Below the pieces are notes generated by a model. It was not told the DNA's origin and did not search any database. It worked only from the letters and a program-made list of their open reading frames with translations. A DNA stretch of 64,000 nt from Paraburkholderia youngii (lineage in GTDB: Bacteria; Pseudomonadota; Gammaproteobacteria; Burkholderiales; Burkholderiaceae). Shown piece by piece: positions 8,345 to 17,337 of this stretch. The stretch lies in assembly GCF_013366925.1 (NCBI RefSeq), contig NZ_JAALDK010000001.1, positions 5,261,001 through 5,325,000 of the forward strand, in the 5' to 3' direction. The translations under genes and the position numbers were made by a program. Every line of letters starts with the position of its first letter. Positions within the stretch are counted from its first letter, which is position 1.

Positions 8345-9361
8345 TTACGCAGGCGGCCCATACCGGTGGCGCAGCTCGAGATTGATCTCAAGCACGTTGA
8401 CAAGAGGCTCGCCGACCAGCCCTGCAAACGGCGCGTGAGCAGTGTCGCGCAACATTGCGCCGATTTCCGCGCGTATCCCGGCAGGATCGTGCTTCGTATC
8501 CTTCGCCCACGCTGCCGCCACGCGGTCGAGCTGATACATCGCATTGGCGAGCGTGATGTCCGGATCGAGCCCTGAGCCGGAGGTGGTGACGAAATCACCC
8601 GGAACGTCCTGCAGAGCAATGTCCGGATTATCCTGCCGCCACATATCAAAGAACATCGCCTGAATGTCCGTGCCCTCCTTCACCGGTTCGATTGCGGTCA
8701 CACTCTTTCCATCGCTGCCCGTGCGGGTCACGGCCGAAGGGAACAACCCGGGATGCTCGCCCGAGAACGACTCGAAGAACGGCACGGCGAGATCCGGCGC
8801 CTTCGGTTGCGGCGTGCCGGGATTCGCCGCGATCCACTGTTGCACCACCTGCGCATGTTGCTTCGCCCAGTCGTCTACGTACTTCGCGTGCGACGGATCC
8901 CCCTTGACCCACGCCTGCGCGAGGCTGTTGTGCGCGTCGGCCCATTGCGCGACGATATGCGGTTTGCCACCCGCGTGATCGCCCTGGAACCAGGCTTCGA
9001 CGTCGGGCGCGACAAGTTGCCCGGCCTTGGGCCCTTGCGCATAGTGCGCAATCGGCCCCAGCATGCGCGCAACGCGGTCGCGCAGCGCGTAGTTCGCAGC
9101 ACCCAACGTCGATGAACCCGAGGCGGAGGCATCGTATGAGACCGCCGATGGCCTCGACTGGAAATATTCATCCTTCGTGAATGGCTGGGCAATCAATAGC
9201 GAGCCAACCGGCTTGCCGTCCGGACCGTCCACGATGCTGCCGTTCGCCTGAAACCGGAACGCCGTTTGGCCGATGACCCAGAGGATACCGGGATAGATAC
9301 CGCACACCAGCACGACCGCGAATCCCAGCAGCCAGATACTCTTCGAAACATAGCGCAGCAT
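8345..9361 (-). CDS. kdpC: KdpC, potassium-transporting ATPase subunit C, with large insertion (operon 1)
   Basis: A 338-residue protein; ordinary KdpC is about 190. The N-terminal membrane segment (SIWLLGFAVVLVCGIYPGIL) and first periplasmic part (GSLLIAQPF, FQSRPSAVSYDASASGSS) are canonical, as is the C-terminal part ([23 protein letters not shown]). Between them, about residues 108-253 are an extra segment rich in Trp, Ala, Gln and Pro, absent from the other KdpC here (21385-21966). The start is ATG 9361; the frame runs upstream inside kdpB but that is overlap only. KdpC is the single-span periplasmic subunit that stabilises the KdpFABC complex. It lies 35 bases after kdpB. Confidence 0.93.
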   Translation of the reverse strand: MLRYVSKSIWLLGFAVVLVCGIYPGILWVIGQTAFRFQANGSIVDGPDGKPVGSLLIAQPFTKDEYFQSRPSAVSYDASASGSSTLGAANYALRDRVARMLGPIAHYAQGPKAGQLVAPDVEAWFQGDHAGGKPHIVAQWADAHNSLAQAWVKGDPSHAKYVDDWAKQHAQVVQQWIAANPGTPQPKAPDLAVPFFESFSGEHPGLFPSAVTRTGSDGKSVTAIEPVKEGTDIQAMFFDMWRQDNPDIALQDVPGDFVTTSGSGLDPDITLANAMYQLDRVAAAWAKDTKHDPAGIRAEIGAMLRDTAHAPFAGLVGEPLVNVLEINLELRHRYGPPA

Positions 9362-9396
9362 GGCTTTCTCCCTACTGCCCAATCGCAACGCGACAA

Positions 9397-11562
9397 TTAC
9401 GCAACGAGTCGCAATCCGACCATCACGACATCGATCAGCTTGATCCCGACAAACGGCACGATCACGCCACCCAGCCCCCAGATCAGCAAATTGCGGCGCA
9501 ACAGCGCGTCTGCACCGAGCGCCCTGTACTTCACGCCCTTCAGCGCGACAGGAATCAGCAACGGGATGATCAGTGCATTGAAAATCACAGCCGACAGGAT
9601 CGCCGAGGTCGGCGAATGCAGATGCATCACATCCATCGCAGCAAGCCACGGCAGCGTACCGGCAAAGAGCGCTGGCACGATCGCGAAGTATTTCGCCACG
9701 TCGTTGGCAATCGAAAACGTGGTCAGCGCGCCGCGCGTCATCAGCAACTGTTTGCCGATCTCGATCACTTCGATCAGCTTGGTCGGATCGCTGTCGAGAT
9801 CGACCATGTTGCCGGCCTCTTTGGCCGCCTGTGTGCCGGAGTTCATCGCGAGACCGACGTCGGCCTGAGCGAGCGCCGGCGCATCGTTGGTGCCGTCGCC
9901 CATCATCGCGACGAGCTTGCCTTCGCCCTGTTCCTTGCGCAGATAGACGAGCTTGGCTTCCGGCGTGGCCTGGGCGATGAACTCGTCGACGCCCGCAAGC
10001 CGCGCAATCGTCGAGGCCGTCCATTCGTTGTCGCCAGTCACCATCACCGTATGTAACCCCATCTTGCGCAAGTGCTGAATTCGATCGCGAATACCGGGCT
10101 TGAGGATATCTTCGAGCAGCACGACGCCCGCAATCTCGTTGCCGTTTGCAACGACGATTGGCGTCGCCCCCTGCTCGCCGGCTTGCCGCAGAATCGCATC
10201 GAGGCCATAGGGCACCTCGCCGCCGCGCTCGCGAACCCAGGCGACGATCGCGTCGGGTGCACCCTTGCGCAACATCCGCCCGTCAGGCATGTCGATGCCG
10301 CTCATGCGGCTCTGCGCGCTGAAGGGAATAATCTTCGGTTCGTTGTCTGCGTCGGCAGTACCGTTAGCCGTTGCGTAGGGCGCCAGCGGCGACGAGACGG
10401 AGACGATGCTCCTGCCTTCAGGCGTTTGATCTCCGTACGATGCAAGCGCGGCGAGCCGCTTCAGTTCGCTCTCGTCGGCGATGCCGACGGGCAGGAAGGC
10501 CGTCGCGCGGCGATTGCCGATCGTGATCGTGCCGGTCTTGTCGAGCACGACCGTGTCGATATCACCCGCGACTTCCACGGCCTTGCCGCTCTTGGCGATG
10601 ATGTTCGCGCGCAATGCGCGGTCCATGCCAGCAATGCCGATCGCCGCGAGCAGTGCGCCGATCGTCGTCGGAATCAGACAGACCAGCAGCGCGACGAGCG
10701 TGGGCACATCCGTGCCCAGGCTGTGCAGCGGCTCCGACAGGCCCAGGTAGCTGGTCATGTACTGCTCGGCATTGAGCGCCATCGGCCACAGCGGCACGAC
10801 GACGATCAGAAAGATCAGCGTGAAGGCCGACAATACGAGCGCCAATGCGATTTCGTTCGGGGTGCGTTGCCTTACCGCGCCCTCAACCAGCGCGATCATC
10901 CCGTCGAGGAAGGTCTCGCCCGGATCGGCCGACACGCGCACGGTGATCTCATCGGACAACACCGTCGTGCCGCCCGTCACACCCGAGCGGTCGCCGCCCG
11001 CGTCGCGGATCACTGGTGCCGATTCACCCGTGATGGCGGATTCATCGACGGAGGCCGTGCCTTCGATGACCTCGCCGTCGCCGGGTATCACCTCGCCGGC
11101 CCGTACGACGACGACATCGCCGCGCTGCAGCTTGATGGAAGACACGGTCTCGAACGTGCCATCGGCGCGCAGACGGTTGGCCACCGTATCGTGCCGCGCG
11201 CGCCGCAAAGCATCGGCTTGTGCCTTGCCGCGCTCCTCGGCAATCGCGGTCGCGAAGTTCGCGAACACGACGGTGAGCAGCAGCCACGCGAACAGCGCGA
11301 TGAAATACGTCAGCGGTGCCACGCTGTGCGCGATACCGAACGCAATCTCGAGGATGAACACAAAAGTCAGCACCGCGCCGATCTCGACGACGAACATCAC
11401 CGGGTTTTTCCACTGGATGTCCGGTCTCAATGCGATCAGCGACTGTCTGAAGGCCATGGCCAGCAGTTCGCGGTTGAACAGGTGTCCGGTCGGCTTGCGA
11501 GGCGGCCGTGGGCCACTCGCAATGGGCGGCACTGCCTGGGGTGCAAGCTGGGTCGAGTTCAT
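9397..11562 (-). CDS. kdpB: KdpB, catalytic P-type ATPase subunit (operon 1)
   Basis: A 721-residue P-type ATPase of the Kdp class. Visible motifs are TGES in the actuator ([13 protein letters not shown]), the phosphorylated Asp D341 in [28 protein letters not shown] in the P domain, and [13 protein letters not shown] in the helix that carries the coupling Asp/Lys pair. ATP hydrolysis drives K+ taken up through KdpA. The start is ATG 11562, preceded by AAAGGAA; a longer open frame to 12231 only overlaps kdpA. The serine of TGES, the known inhibitory phosphorylation site in E. coli KdpB, is present. It lies 41 bases after kdpA and 35 before kdpC. Confidence 0.97.
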   Translation of the reverse strand: MNSTQLAPQAVPPIASGPRPPRKPTGHLFNRELLAMAFRQSLIALRPDIQWKNPVMFVVEIGAVLTFVFILEIAFGIAHSVAPLTYFIALFAWLLLTVVFANFATAIAEERGKAQADALRRARHDTVANRLRADGTFETVSSIKLQRGDVVVVRAGEVIPGDGEVIEGTASVDESAITGESAPVIRDAGGDRSGVTGGTTVLSDEITVRVSADPGETFLDGMIALVEGAVRQRTPNEIALALVLSAFTLIFLIVVVPLWPMALNAEQYMTSYLGLSEPLHSLGTDVPTLVALLVCLIPTTIGALLAAIGIAGMDRALRANIIAKSGKAVEVAGDIDTVVLDKTGTITIGNRRATAFLPVGIADESELKRLAALASYGDQTPEGRSIVSVSSPLAPYATANGTADADNEPKIIPFSAQSRMSGIDMPDGRMLRKGAPDAIVAWVRERGGEVPYGLDAILRQAGEQGATPIVVANGNEIAGVVLLEDILKPGIRDRIQHLRKMGLHTVMVTGDNEWTASTIARLAGVDEFIAQATPEAKLVYLRKEQGEGKLVAMMGDGTNDAPALAQADVGLAMNSGTQAAKEAGNMVDLDSDPTKLIEVIEIGKQLLMTRGALTTFSIANDVAKYFAIVPALFAGTLPWLAAMDVMHLHSPTSAILSAVIFNALIIPLLIPVALKGVKYRALGADALLRRNLLIWGLGGVIVPFVGIKLIDVVMVGLRLVA

Positions 11563-11603
11563 GATGAACGTTCCTTTATGCTGTCGTGATGTGCGTGCGA
11601 TAT

Positions 11604-13406
11604 CTATCCGCCGAACGGGATCGGTCCGAGATGATTGGCAAGCGGTCCGAGCGCCGCGGCTGGCAGGAACAGCAATGCGCCGACGATGACGATCGTGCCG
11701 AGCAGCAGGAAGCCGAATGTCGCGGTGTTGTCGCGCATCGTGCCGAGCGTGGCCGGTGCGACCTTCTTGCGCCCAAGGAACGCGGCCATCGCGATCGGCG
11801 CGACGATCGGCAGGTAGCGCGAGAACAGCATCACGAGACCCGTCGCCGTATCCCACTGCACGGCAGTGGGCGCGGGGTTCGGATTGGCATTGAGCCCATA
11901 GTTCGTCGACAGGCCATCGAACGCCGAGCCGTTGTTCGCGGACGCGGACGAAAACTGATAGGTGATTTCGGTAAAGCCATGCGCGCCCGGATTCGCTTCT
12001 GCCTTCGTGCCCCAGTCGGTCGCCGAGAAAAGCCCTGTCGGACCAAGTATCAGGATTGGGTGCACGAGCAGCGCGATCATCGCGAGCTTCATTTCGCGCG
12101 CGCCGACCTTGCGCCCGAGATACTCGGGCGTGCGTCCCACCATCTGCCCGGCGAGAAATACGCCGACGATCAGGAACAGCAACAGATTGATCATGCCCAC
12201 GCCTTTGCCGCCGAACACGCAGTTCAGCCACATGCCAATCAGCGGCGACAGCCCGGCGAGCGGATTCAGGCTGTCATGCTCGGCGTTGACCGCGCCGCAG
12301 GTCACGTCCGTCGTGATCGCCGCGAACGTCGCCCCGGCCGATGTGCCGAAGCGCAGCTCCTTGCCTTCGAGGTTGCCGAGATGCTGTTCGACTGGCAACC
12401 CCGCCACGGGCGGTATCGTCAGCGTCCGGTTCGTGCCTGCCAGCGTGTAGGTGCGCGCAACCGCGTGCGCCGTGAACGCGGGGTTGGGCTGCAGCGTGTC
12501 CCAGTAGATCGCCCAGCCGATGAGCCCGACCATCATGGCCAGCATCACACAGTAGATCACGACCGCGTGACGCAGACGCGCGAGCATCCGTCCGTACATC
12601 AGCACGAGCGAGAACGGAAAGATCATCATCGCGAGCGTGGTCACGAAGTTCGACAGCGCCGTCGGATTTTCATAGGGATGGGCACTGTTCATGCCGTAAA
12701 AGCCGCCGCCGTTGGTGCCGAGCATCTTGATCGGAATCACGGCTGCCACCGGACCGACGATCAGTGTCTGCTGCTTCGCCTGGCCGTTGTCCGCCGTGCC
12801 CATTGCCGCCGGCTCGAGCGTCGTCACCTGCTCGGCGCTGGCGTACGTCATCGGCATGCCTTCGTGGATGAAGATCGTCCCGACGACGAGCGCAATCGGC
12901 ACGAACATGTAGACCACCACGCGCCACATGTCGACGAAGAAATTACCCACCAGATGTTCTCCGCGCAGTGCACGGATGATCGCAGTCAGGGCGCAAAGTC
13001 CCACCGCGGCCGACAGGAACATGTTCGGCAGGATGAAGAAAATCTGGCTGAAGTTCGAGAAATGCTGTTCGCCCGAATAGTGCTGCAGATTCGTGTTGGT
13101 CATGAACGAGATGACCGTATTGAAGATCGTCGAGGGCGCAAGCATCCCGCGGCCCAGCGGATTGAGCGGCATCAGCGGTTGCAGCGACAGCACCACGAAG
13201 CCGAACACGAACAGCGCAACGTTGAAAATCAGCAGCGCAATCGTGTACTGCTTCCAGTCCTGCGCGCCGCTGTCGAGCTTCGCTTCGAACCAACGCAAAA
13301 AGCGCGGCGCACGATAGTGTCCGTCCATGATCCACGTCATGTAACGGCTAAGCGGTATCGATACGGCGATCGCCGTGACGAGAATAAGCAGCGGCAGGGT
13401 CCACAT
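11604..13406 (-). CDS. kdpA: KdpA, potassium-binding channel-like subunit (operon 1)
   Basis: A 600-residue polytopic K+ channel-like subunit. All four filter loops are visible: [39 protein letters not shown] and [12 protein letters not shown]. The loop after the fourth filter is about 12 residues longer than in the plus-strand KdpA and rich in Asn/Pro ([13 protein letters not shown]). This operon's KdpC is also enlarged on the periplasmic side, so the two expansions may pack against each other. It starts at ATG 13406 (MWTLPLL) and lies 51 bases after kdpF. Confidence 0.96.
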   Translation of the reverse strand: MWTLPLLILVTAIAVSIPLSRYMTWIMDGHYRAPRFLRWFEAKLDSGAQDWKQYTIALLIFNVALFVFGFVVLSLQPLMPLNPLGRGMLAPSTIFNTVISFMTNTNLQHYSGEQHFSNFSQIFFILPNMFLSAAVGLCALTAIIRALRGEHLVGNFFVDMWRVVVYMFVPIALVVGTIFIHEGMPMTYASAEQVTTLEPAAMGTADNGQAKQQTLIVGPVAAVIPIKMLGTNGGGFYGMNSAHPYENPTALSNFVTTLAMMIFPFSLVLMYGRMLARLRHAVVIYCVMLAMMVGLIGWAIYWDTLQPNPAFTAHAVARTYTLAGTNRTLTIPPVAGLPVEQHLGNLEGKELRFGTSAGATFAAITTDVTCGAVNAEHDSLNPLAGLSPLIGMWLNCVFGGKGVGMINLLLFLIVGVFLAGQMVGRTPEYLGRKVGAREMKLAMIALLVHPILILGPTGLFSATDWGTKAEANPGAHGFTEITYQFSSASANNGSAFDGLSTNYGLNANPNPAPTAVQWDTATGLVMLFSRYLPIVAPIAMAAFLGRKKVAPATLGTMRDNTATFGFLLLGTIVIVGALLFLPAAALGPLANHLGPIPFGG

Positions 13407-13457
13407 GGGCCACCCCCACGGAAACGGAATAAAGAGCGTGCGTGTCCTGTGGGCCGG

Positions 13458-13538
13458 TCAGAACCACTCGGGCCGGATCAGCGCAACGAACAGATACACG
13501 AACGTCAAAGCGGATATCGCAGCAGCAAGCCAGGCCAT
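13458..13538 (-). CDS. kdpF: KdpF, 26-residue single-span subunit (operon 1)
   Basis: This encodes one hydrophobic helix (LAAAISALTFVYLFVALIR) followed by a short acidic/aromatic tail ending PEWF, the size and layout of KdpF. KdpF stabilises the KdpABC complex in the membrane. The Shine-Dalgarno GAGGAG overlaps the stop of the upstream mini-gene, implying translational coupling. It precedes kdpA by 51 bases. Confidence 0.88.
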   Translation of the reverse strand: MAWLAAAISALTFVYLFVALIRPEWF

Positions 13539-13548
13539 GATGGTCTCC

Positions 13549-13644
13549 TCAGATACGCTCGCACGCGTCGACAAACAGCAGGCACAGCACGAGGCTCAAG
13601 AGCCCGAGCCCGAACATGAGCGGCAGCCAGACCAGCAGGTTCAT
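13549..13644 (-). CDS. 31-residue membrane mini-protein preceding kdpF (operon 1)
   Basis: A single hydrophobic segment (WLPLMFGLGLLSLVLCLLF) ends in VDACERI. ATG 13644 follows GAGGAG at good spacing. The same kind of mini-protein (hydrophobic, ending C-E-K/R-L/I) precedes kdpF in the plus-strand operon at 17138-17245. I do not know a characterised function; it may be an additional small Kdp subunit or assembly factor. It is the first gene of the operon after the KdpE-like box. Confidence 0.75.
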   Translation of the reverse strand: MNLLVWLPLMFGLGLLSLVLCLLFVDACERI

Positions 13645-13750
13645 GGCACGACTCCTCGTCAGAATTTTCATTGCAATACCGATCCTCACCGTGTCACGCA
13701 CGGTGCGCCCGCCTGTCCCAGCGGGTTCGCTACAGGTATAGAACGGAGAA

Positions 13751-13767
13751 AATAAAAATGGCGTAAA
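13751..13767 (-). promoter_or_regulatory. KdpE-box-like direct repeat upstream of minus-strand kdp operon
   Basis: On the minus strand: TTTACG-CCATT-TTTATT, two half-sites 5 bases apart, about 107 bases upstream of the first ATG (13644). The divergent acetyltransferase gene begins at 13897, so the site could act in both directions. Confidence 0.6.
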
Positions 13768-13896
13768 TCCGGGGAACTGCAGACGTATAGAAAGTAGCGA
13801 CGTGGCGCCTCACCACACTCTTTACGACATTTTTTCTTGTGGCACGCGGGGGCCGACCCTAGACTGCGGACAAGTAACGAAGTCTGGAGAGATGTC

Positions 13897-14535
13897 ATGT
13901 CGAGGCCACGTACAACAAGCGCAAGACAGCTACCCCCGGCCCACATCAAACGGGGTATTCGCAACGTGGTGCTGAGACGCTTCGATCCGTCGCGCGACTC
14001 GTACGTGCAGCTCACCACCATGCTGCATCTTGCGTTTGGGCGTCTCGGCAAGATGGGACTGAACTGCACCTGTGTGGATCAGGATGTGGCGATCACGACG
14101 AGGCGCGCGCAGGCGGGGGACTGCTTTGTGGTGGTCAGCGACGAGAAGGTGATCGGCACCATGACGCTGTACGCACCTGACAGCGAATCGGCCTGCGAAC
14201 ACTTCCATCGGCACGACGTCGCGACGATCCGGCAACTGGCCGTCGATCCGTCGTGGCACAACCGCGGCATCGGCAAATCCCTGCTGGCATTTGCCGAACA
14301 CTGGGCCGCAACGCGCGGCTACTCGGAGCTCGCCCTCGATACACCGTATCCGGCTGCACATCTCGTCGCCTTCTATCGCCGACAGGGATTCCGCATTGTC
14401 GACGCGGTGCGTTTCGCCGGAAAGGTCTACGAGAGCGCGATTCTCAGCAAGGCACCCGTGGTTGCGCGAACACTGGCTGCGTGGACGCATCAGATCGCGC
14501 TTCCTGACGCTCAGTTCGTCCGCTTTGCCGCTTGA
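13897..14535 (+). CDS. GNAT-family N-acetyltransferase
   Basis: A 212-residue protein with a GNAT fold core. The acetyl-CoA binding motif A is RQLAVDPSWHNRGIGKSLL (about residues 112-130), with ELALDTPYPAAHLVAFYRRQGF after it, the usual last strand-helix of the family. Substrate is not predictable. The start is ATG 13897, preceded by GGAGAG; a longer frame from 13837 has no support. It is divergent from the minus kdp operon and upstream of a small membrane gene and the orphan kdpA on its own strand. Confidence 0.85.
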   Translation: MSRPRTTSARQLPPAHIKRGIRNVVLRRFDPSRDSYVQLTTMLHLAFGRLGKMGLNCTCVDQDVAITTRRAQAGDCFVVVSDEKVIGTMTLYAPDSESACEHFHRHDVATIRQLAVDPSWHNRGIGKSLLAFAEHWAATRGYSELALDTPYPAAHLVAFYRRQGFRIVDAVRFAGKVYESAILSKAPVVARTLAAWTHQIALPDAQFVRFAA

Positions 14536-14546
14536 AGTGCATCCGT

Positions 14547-14954
14547 ATGCATGAACCCCCGCGGCGCGACGGCAATCAAGGGCCGAACGACCCGCAGAAC
14601 AGCGCTCGCCTGAAGATGGCGATGCGTGCGCGCGGCTGGCGCAAGCTCGTGCTCCTGACCGTCGCGGCCAATCAGGCGTTGACCACCGCGTTCGTGTATG
14701 TTGCGCAGCAGGTCGATCCCGGCCTGACGATGATGGACGCGCTGATCTTCAGCTGTGTGACGTGCGGGCTGGTCAGCTACTGGCTTCGGACTGACGCGCA
14801 TCGTGCCTGGTGCAACGCAGTGCAGAAAGGCTATGTCGGCCCGCACCACGGCGCCAACGACGAGGGCGTGCTGAAGATTGCCGAGAAATGTCCTCGACGC
14901 TGGCTCGTTGTGCTGCACATTGAACTGAATCCGGAACTCGCAGGAACCGCCTGA
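14547..14954 (+). CDS. Small membrane protein of unknown function upstream of orphan kdpA
   Basis: About 135 residues with two likely membrane segments (KLVLLTVAANQALTTAFVYVA and ALIFSCVTCGLVSYWL) between a charged N-terminus and a soluble C-terminal ~55 residues. The family is not recognised. ATG 14547 is preferred over the TTG at 14532, which would overlap the acetyltransferase stop. It begins 11 bases after that gene and ends 31 bases before the KdpE-like box of the orphan kdpA, so it is likely in the acetyltransferase transcript. A partner role for the orphan KdpA is possible but unproven. Confidence 0.65.
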   Translation: MHEPPRRDGNQGPNDPQNSARLKMAMRARGWRKLVLLTVAANQALTTAFVYVAQQVDPGLTMMDALIFSCVTCGLVSYWLRTDAHRAWCNAVQKGYVGPHHGANDEGVLKIAEKCPRRWLVVLHIELNPELAGTA

Positions 14955-14984
14955 CTCAACAAAACAACGGTCTCCGATCCCGCA

Positions 14985-15001
14985 TTGACGAGATTTTTAC
15001 G
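14985..15001 (+). promoter_or_regulatory. KdpE-box-like direct repeat upstream of orphan kdpA
   Basis: TTGACG-AGATT-TTTACG with 5-base spacing between half-sites, ending 95 bases before the ATG at 15097. Confidence 0.6.
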
Positions 15002-15096
15002 CGGCACACTGTGGTCTTTCCATCGAATTGACATTTCACGAGCTGAAATACAGATGGAACACCGCTTTTCGATGTGCGGTGGCTGTGGGAGGGGGC

Positions 15097-16905
15097 ATGA
15101 TTGCAAGTGCGAGCTTTCAGATTGGCCTGTTCCTGGTCGTCCTGATCGCACTCGTTAAGCCGCTCGGGCTTTACATGGCGCGCGCGGCCGACGGCGAGGC
15201 ACCGTTGCTTTCCCGGATTGGGCGGCCGGTCGAGCAGCTGATCTATCGCGCCGCCGGCATCGATCCGCACGCCGAGATGGGCTGGAAGACCTACGCGGTT
15301 GCGCTGCTTCTCGTGAACGCCGTGGGCCTGCTCTTCCTGTATGCGCTGCAACGCGTGCAGCAGTGGCTGCCGCTCAATCCCCAAGCGCTCCCGGCCGTCA
15401 GCCCGGATTCCGCATTCAACACGGCTGTGAGCTTCGTGACGAACACGAGCTGGCAGGGCTACTCAGGTGAAGCAACACTGAGCTACCTGAGCCAGATGCT
15501 CGGCATCACCGTGCAAAGCTTCCTCTCCGCCGCAAGCGGCATCGCCGTGATGTTCGCGCTGATGCGTGGGCTCGCGAGGCGTGGCGCGCAGACGGTCGGC
15601 AATCTGTGGGTAGACCTGACCCGCACCACACTCTATGTCCTGTTGCCGCTGTCGGCCGCGTTCGCGCTGGCATTCATAGGGCAAGGCGTGATCCAGAATT
15701 TCGACGCGTATCGCGAAGTGCACACGCTGCAGGCCGTCACGTGGCAGCAGCCAAAACTGGATGCACAGGGGCAGACCATGCACGACGCCGCCGGCAACGT
15801 GCTGCAGCAGTCCATGAGTTCGCAACAGCAAATGCTGCCCATGGGCCCCGTCGCCTCCCAGGAGTCGATCAAGCTATTGAGCGGCGATGGCGGCGGCTTC
15901 TTCAACGCAAATTCCGCGCATCCCTACGAAAACCCCACCCCGTTCAGCAACTTTCTGCAGATGCTTGCGATCCTGCTGATTCCGGCCGCGCTTTGCTACA
16001 CATTTGGTGTGGTGGTCGGTGACCGGCGGCAAGGCTGGGCGCTCCTTGCCGCGATGAGCGCGATGTTCGTCGTCGCCGCTGCGATTACGATTCACGCAGA
16101 ACAGCATGGCGTCACGCACCTTTTCGCGCCGAAAGCCGGTGCGACACAAAGTGCCGTCGTTCAGGGCGGCAACATGGAAGGCAAGGAGCAACGTTTCGGC
16201 GTCGTGACGTCGGCGCTTTACGCAACCGTGACGACGAGCGGAGGCGACGGCGCCGTCAATGCGATGCACGACTCGTTCACGCCGGTTGGCGGACTCGTGC
16301 CAATGGTGCTGATGCAGACGGGCGAAGTCGTGTTCGGCGGACCGGGCTCGGGTCTCTTCAGCATGATCGTCTATGCGATCCTGGCCGTCTTCGTTGCTGG
16401 ACTGATGATTGGGCGTGCACCCGAATATCTCGGCAAGAAAATCGACGCGTTCGAGATGAAGATGGTCGCCGTGGCGCTTCTCGCGACGCCGTTGCTCGTG
16501 CTCGTCGGCACTGCGATTTCCGTGCTGGTACCGGCTGGAGTCGCGGGTATTGCAAATCCCGGCGCGCACGGGTTCAGCGAAATTCTCTATGCGTTTTCTT
16601 CAGCGGCGAACAATAACGGTAGCGCGTTTGCGGGTCTGTCCGCCAATACCCCCTACTACAACTGGATGCTCGCCATCGCGATGTGGTTCGGCCGGTTCGC
16701 CGTGATCGTCCCGGTGCTGGCGATTGCCGGATCGCTCGCAGGCAAACTGCGGCGCTCGGCGGGTCCGGGCACGCTGCCGACGCACACCGGCCTCTTCGTC
16801 GGGTTGCTGGTTGGCACGGTCGTCATGGTCGCTTCGCTGACTTACCTGCCGGCGCTCGCGCTGGGCCCTCTGGCGGAACAATTGAGCATGGTGCTCACCC
16901 ACTAG
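15097..16905 (+). CDS. Orphan KdpA paralogue with altered selectivity-filter loops
   Basis: A 602-residue KdpA homologue with no kdpB, kdpC or kdpF beside it. The fold is intact ([45 protein letters not shown]). The filter loops differ from both other KdpA proteins here. Loop 1 is TNTSWQ (S118 for the usual Asn). Loop 2 is LSGDGGGF instead of LGTNGGGF (D264 for Asn). Loop 3 is [15 protein letters not shown] instead of a SCGAV form (D384 for Cys). Loop 4 ([10 protein letters not shown]) is unchanged. The start ATG 15097 has GGGAGG just before it; a TTG at 15028 in frame is less likely. It could be an alternative KdpA that swaps into a KdpFABC pump, or a stand-alone conductance or sensor. Confidence 0.9.
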   Translation: MIASASFQIGLFLVVLIALVKPLGLYMARAADGEAPLLSRIGRPVEQLIYRAAGIDPHAEMGWKTYAVALLLVNAVGLLFLYALQRVQQWLPLNPQALPAVSPDSAFNTAVSFVTNTSWQGYSGEATLSYLSQMLGITVQSFLSAASGIAVMFALMRGLARRGAQTVGNLWVDLTRTTLYVLLPLSAAFALAFIGQGVIQNFDAYREVHTLQAVTWQQPKLDAQGQTMHDAAGNVLQQSMSSQQQMLPMGPVASQESIKLLSGDGGGFFNANSAHPYENPTPFSNFLQMLAILLIPAALCYTFGVVVGDRRQGWALLAAMSAMFVVAAAITIHAEQHGVTHLFAPKAGATQSAVVQGGNMEGKEQRFGVVTSALYATVTTSGGDGAVNAMHDSFTPVGGLVPMVLMQTGEVVFGGPGSGLFSMIVYAILAVFVAGLMIGRAPEYLGKKIDAFEMKMVAVALLATPLLVLVGTAISVLVPAGVAGIANPGAHGFSEILYAFSSAANNNGSAFAGLSANTPYYNWMLAIAMWFGRFAVIVPVLAIAGSLAGKLRRSAGPGTLPTHTGLFVGLLVGTVVMVASLTYLPALALGPLAEQLSMVLTH

Positions 16906-17047
16906 CATTGCCAGGCTTATCGATCAGCTGATGCGTGTTTGCGTTTGCCAGTTGCTCGCTAAACGGTTCACTCACTCGTCCCCCGCGGCAATTTGAAACC
17001 CGAAAAATTGCCGGTTTCAGCACTCCGGATCGGCCACTCTTTTCGAA

Positions 17048-17064
17048 TTTACACATTTTTTACT
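17048..17064 (+). promoter_or_regulatory. KdpE-box-like direct repeat upstream of plus-strand kdp operon
   Basis: TTTACA-CATTT-TTTACT with 5-base spacing, 74 bases before the first ATG of the operon (17138). Closest of the five sites to the E. coli consensus on its first half-site. Confidence 0.65.
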
Positions 17065-17137
17065 TCGCCTCGCCTAGTTTTGACAGTGGCGATTCCCGCT
17101 GCCTTCCGGCTATGCCGGTCAGTCATGGAGAACGAAG

Positions 17138-17245
17138 ATGGACGTGATCTACATCGCCGGCATCGTGGTCTTCTGCGGACTTTGCCTCGCGCTCGCCAAC
17201 GGCTGCGAAAAGCTGCGCCGCCGCGTATCGGGAGGCCGGCCGTGA
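17138..17245 (+). CDS. 35-residue membrane mini-protein preceding kdpF (operon 2)
   Basis: One hydrophobic helix (YIAGIVVFCGLCLALA) followed by NGCEKLRRR and a short tail. It parallels the mini-protein at 13549-13644 (hydrophobic helix, then Cys-Glu-Lys/Arg-Leu/Ile). ATG 17138 is preceded by GGAGAACGA. The stop overlaps the GTG start of kdpF (GTGA), so the two are translationally coupled. It is the first gene of the plus-strand operon. Function unknown; probably a small Kdp-associated membrane protein. Confidence 0.72.
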   Translation: MDVIYIAGIVVFCGLCLALANGCEKLRRRVSGGRP

Positions 17246-17337
17246 ATGCATGGATGATCTGGCTCGCCTCTGCTGCGACGCTTCTACTGCTCGTCTACCT
17301 CGTGTACGCGCTGCTGCGTGCGGAGGATCTCGAATGA
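17242..17337 (+). CDS. kdpF: KdpF, 31-residue single-span subunit (operon 2)
   Basis: The helix LASAATLLLLVYLVYALLR with tail AEDLE closely follows the KdpF pattern (YLVYAL plus acidic residue). GTG 17242 overlaps the previous stop; an in-frame ATG at 17254 is an alternative. The stop overlaps the ATG of kdpA (ATGA at 17334-17337). Role: stabilisation of the KdpABC complex. Confidence 0.88.
   Translation: MNAWMIWLASAATLLLLVYLVYALLRAEDLE

Noticed and set aside
8345..10024. 559-codon minus-strand frame suggesting a KdpB-KdpC fusion
   Set aside because: The upstream 221 codons are kdpB read in a wrong frame; KdpC starts at ATG 9361.
9397..12231. 944-codon minus-strand frame over kdpA and kdpB
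   Set aside because: Only the part from ATG 11562 is KdpB; the upstream part overlaps kdpA in another frame and is Arg-rich without a domain.
10072..13619. Very long plus-strand frames (505 and 677 codons) opposite kdpB and kdpA
   Set aside because: His/Arg/Gln-rich shadows of the minus-strand genes with no domain; typical antisense frames in high-GC DNA.
15054..15100. Short frame before orphan kdpA considered as a kdpF
   Set aside because: It is polar (Cys/Gly/Arg) with no membrane helix and runs on out of register into kdpA.
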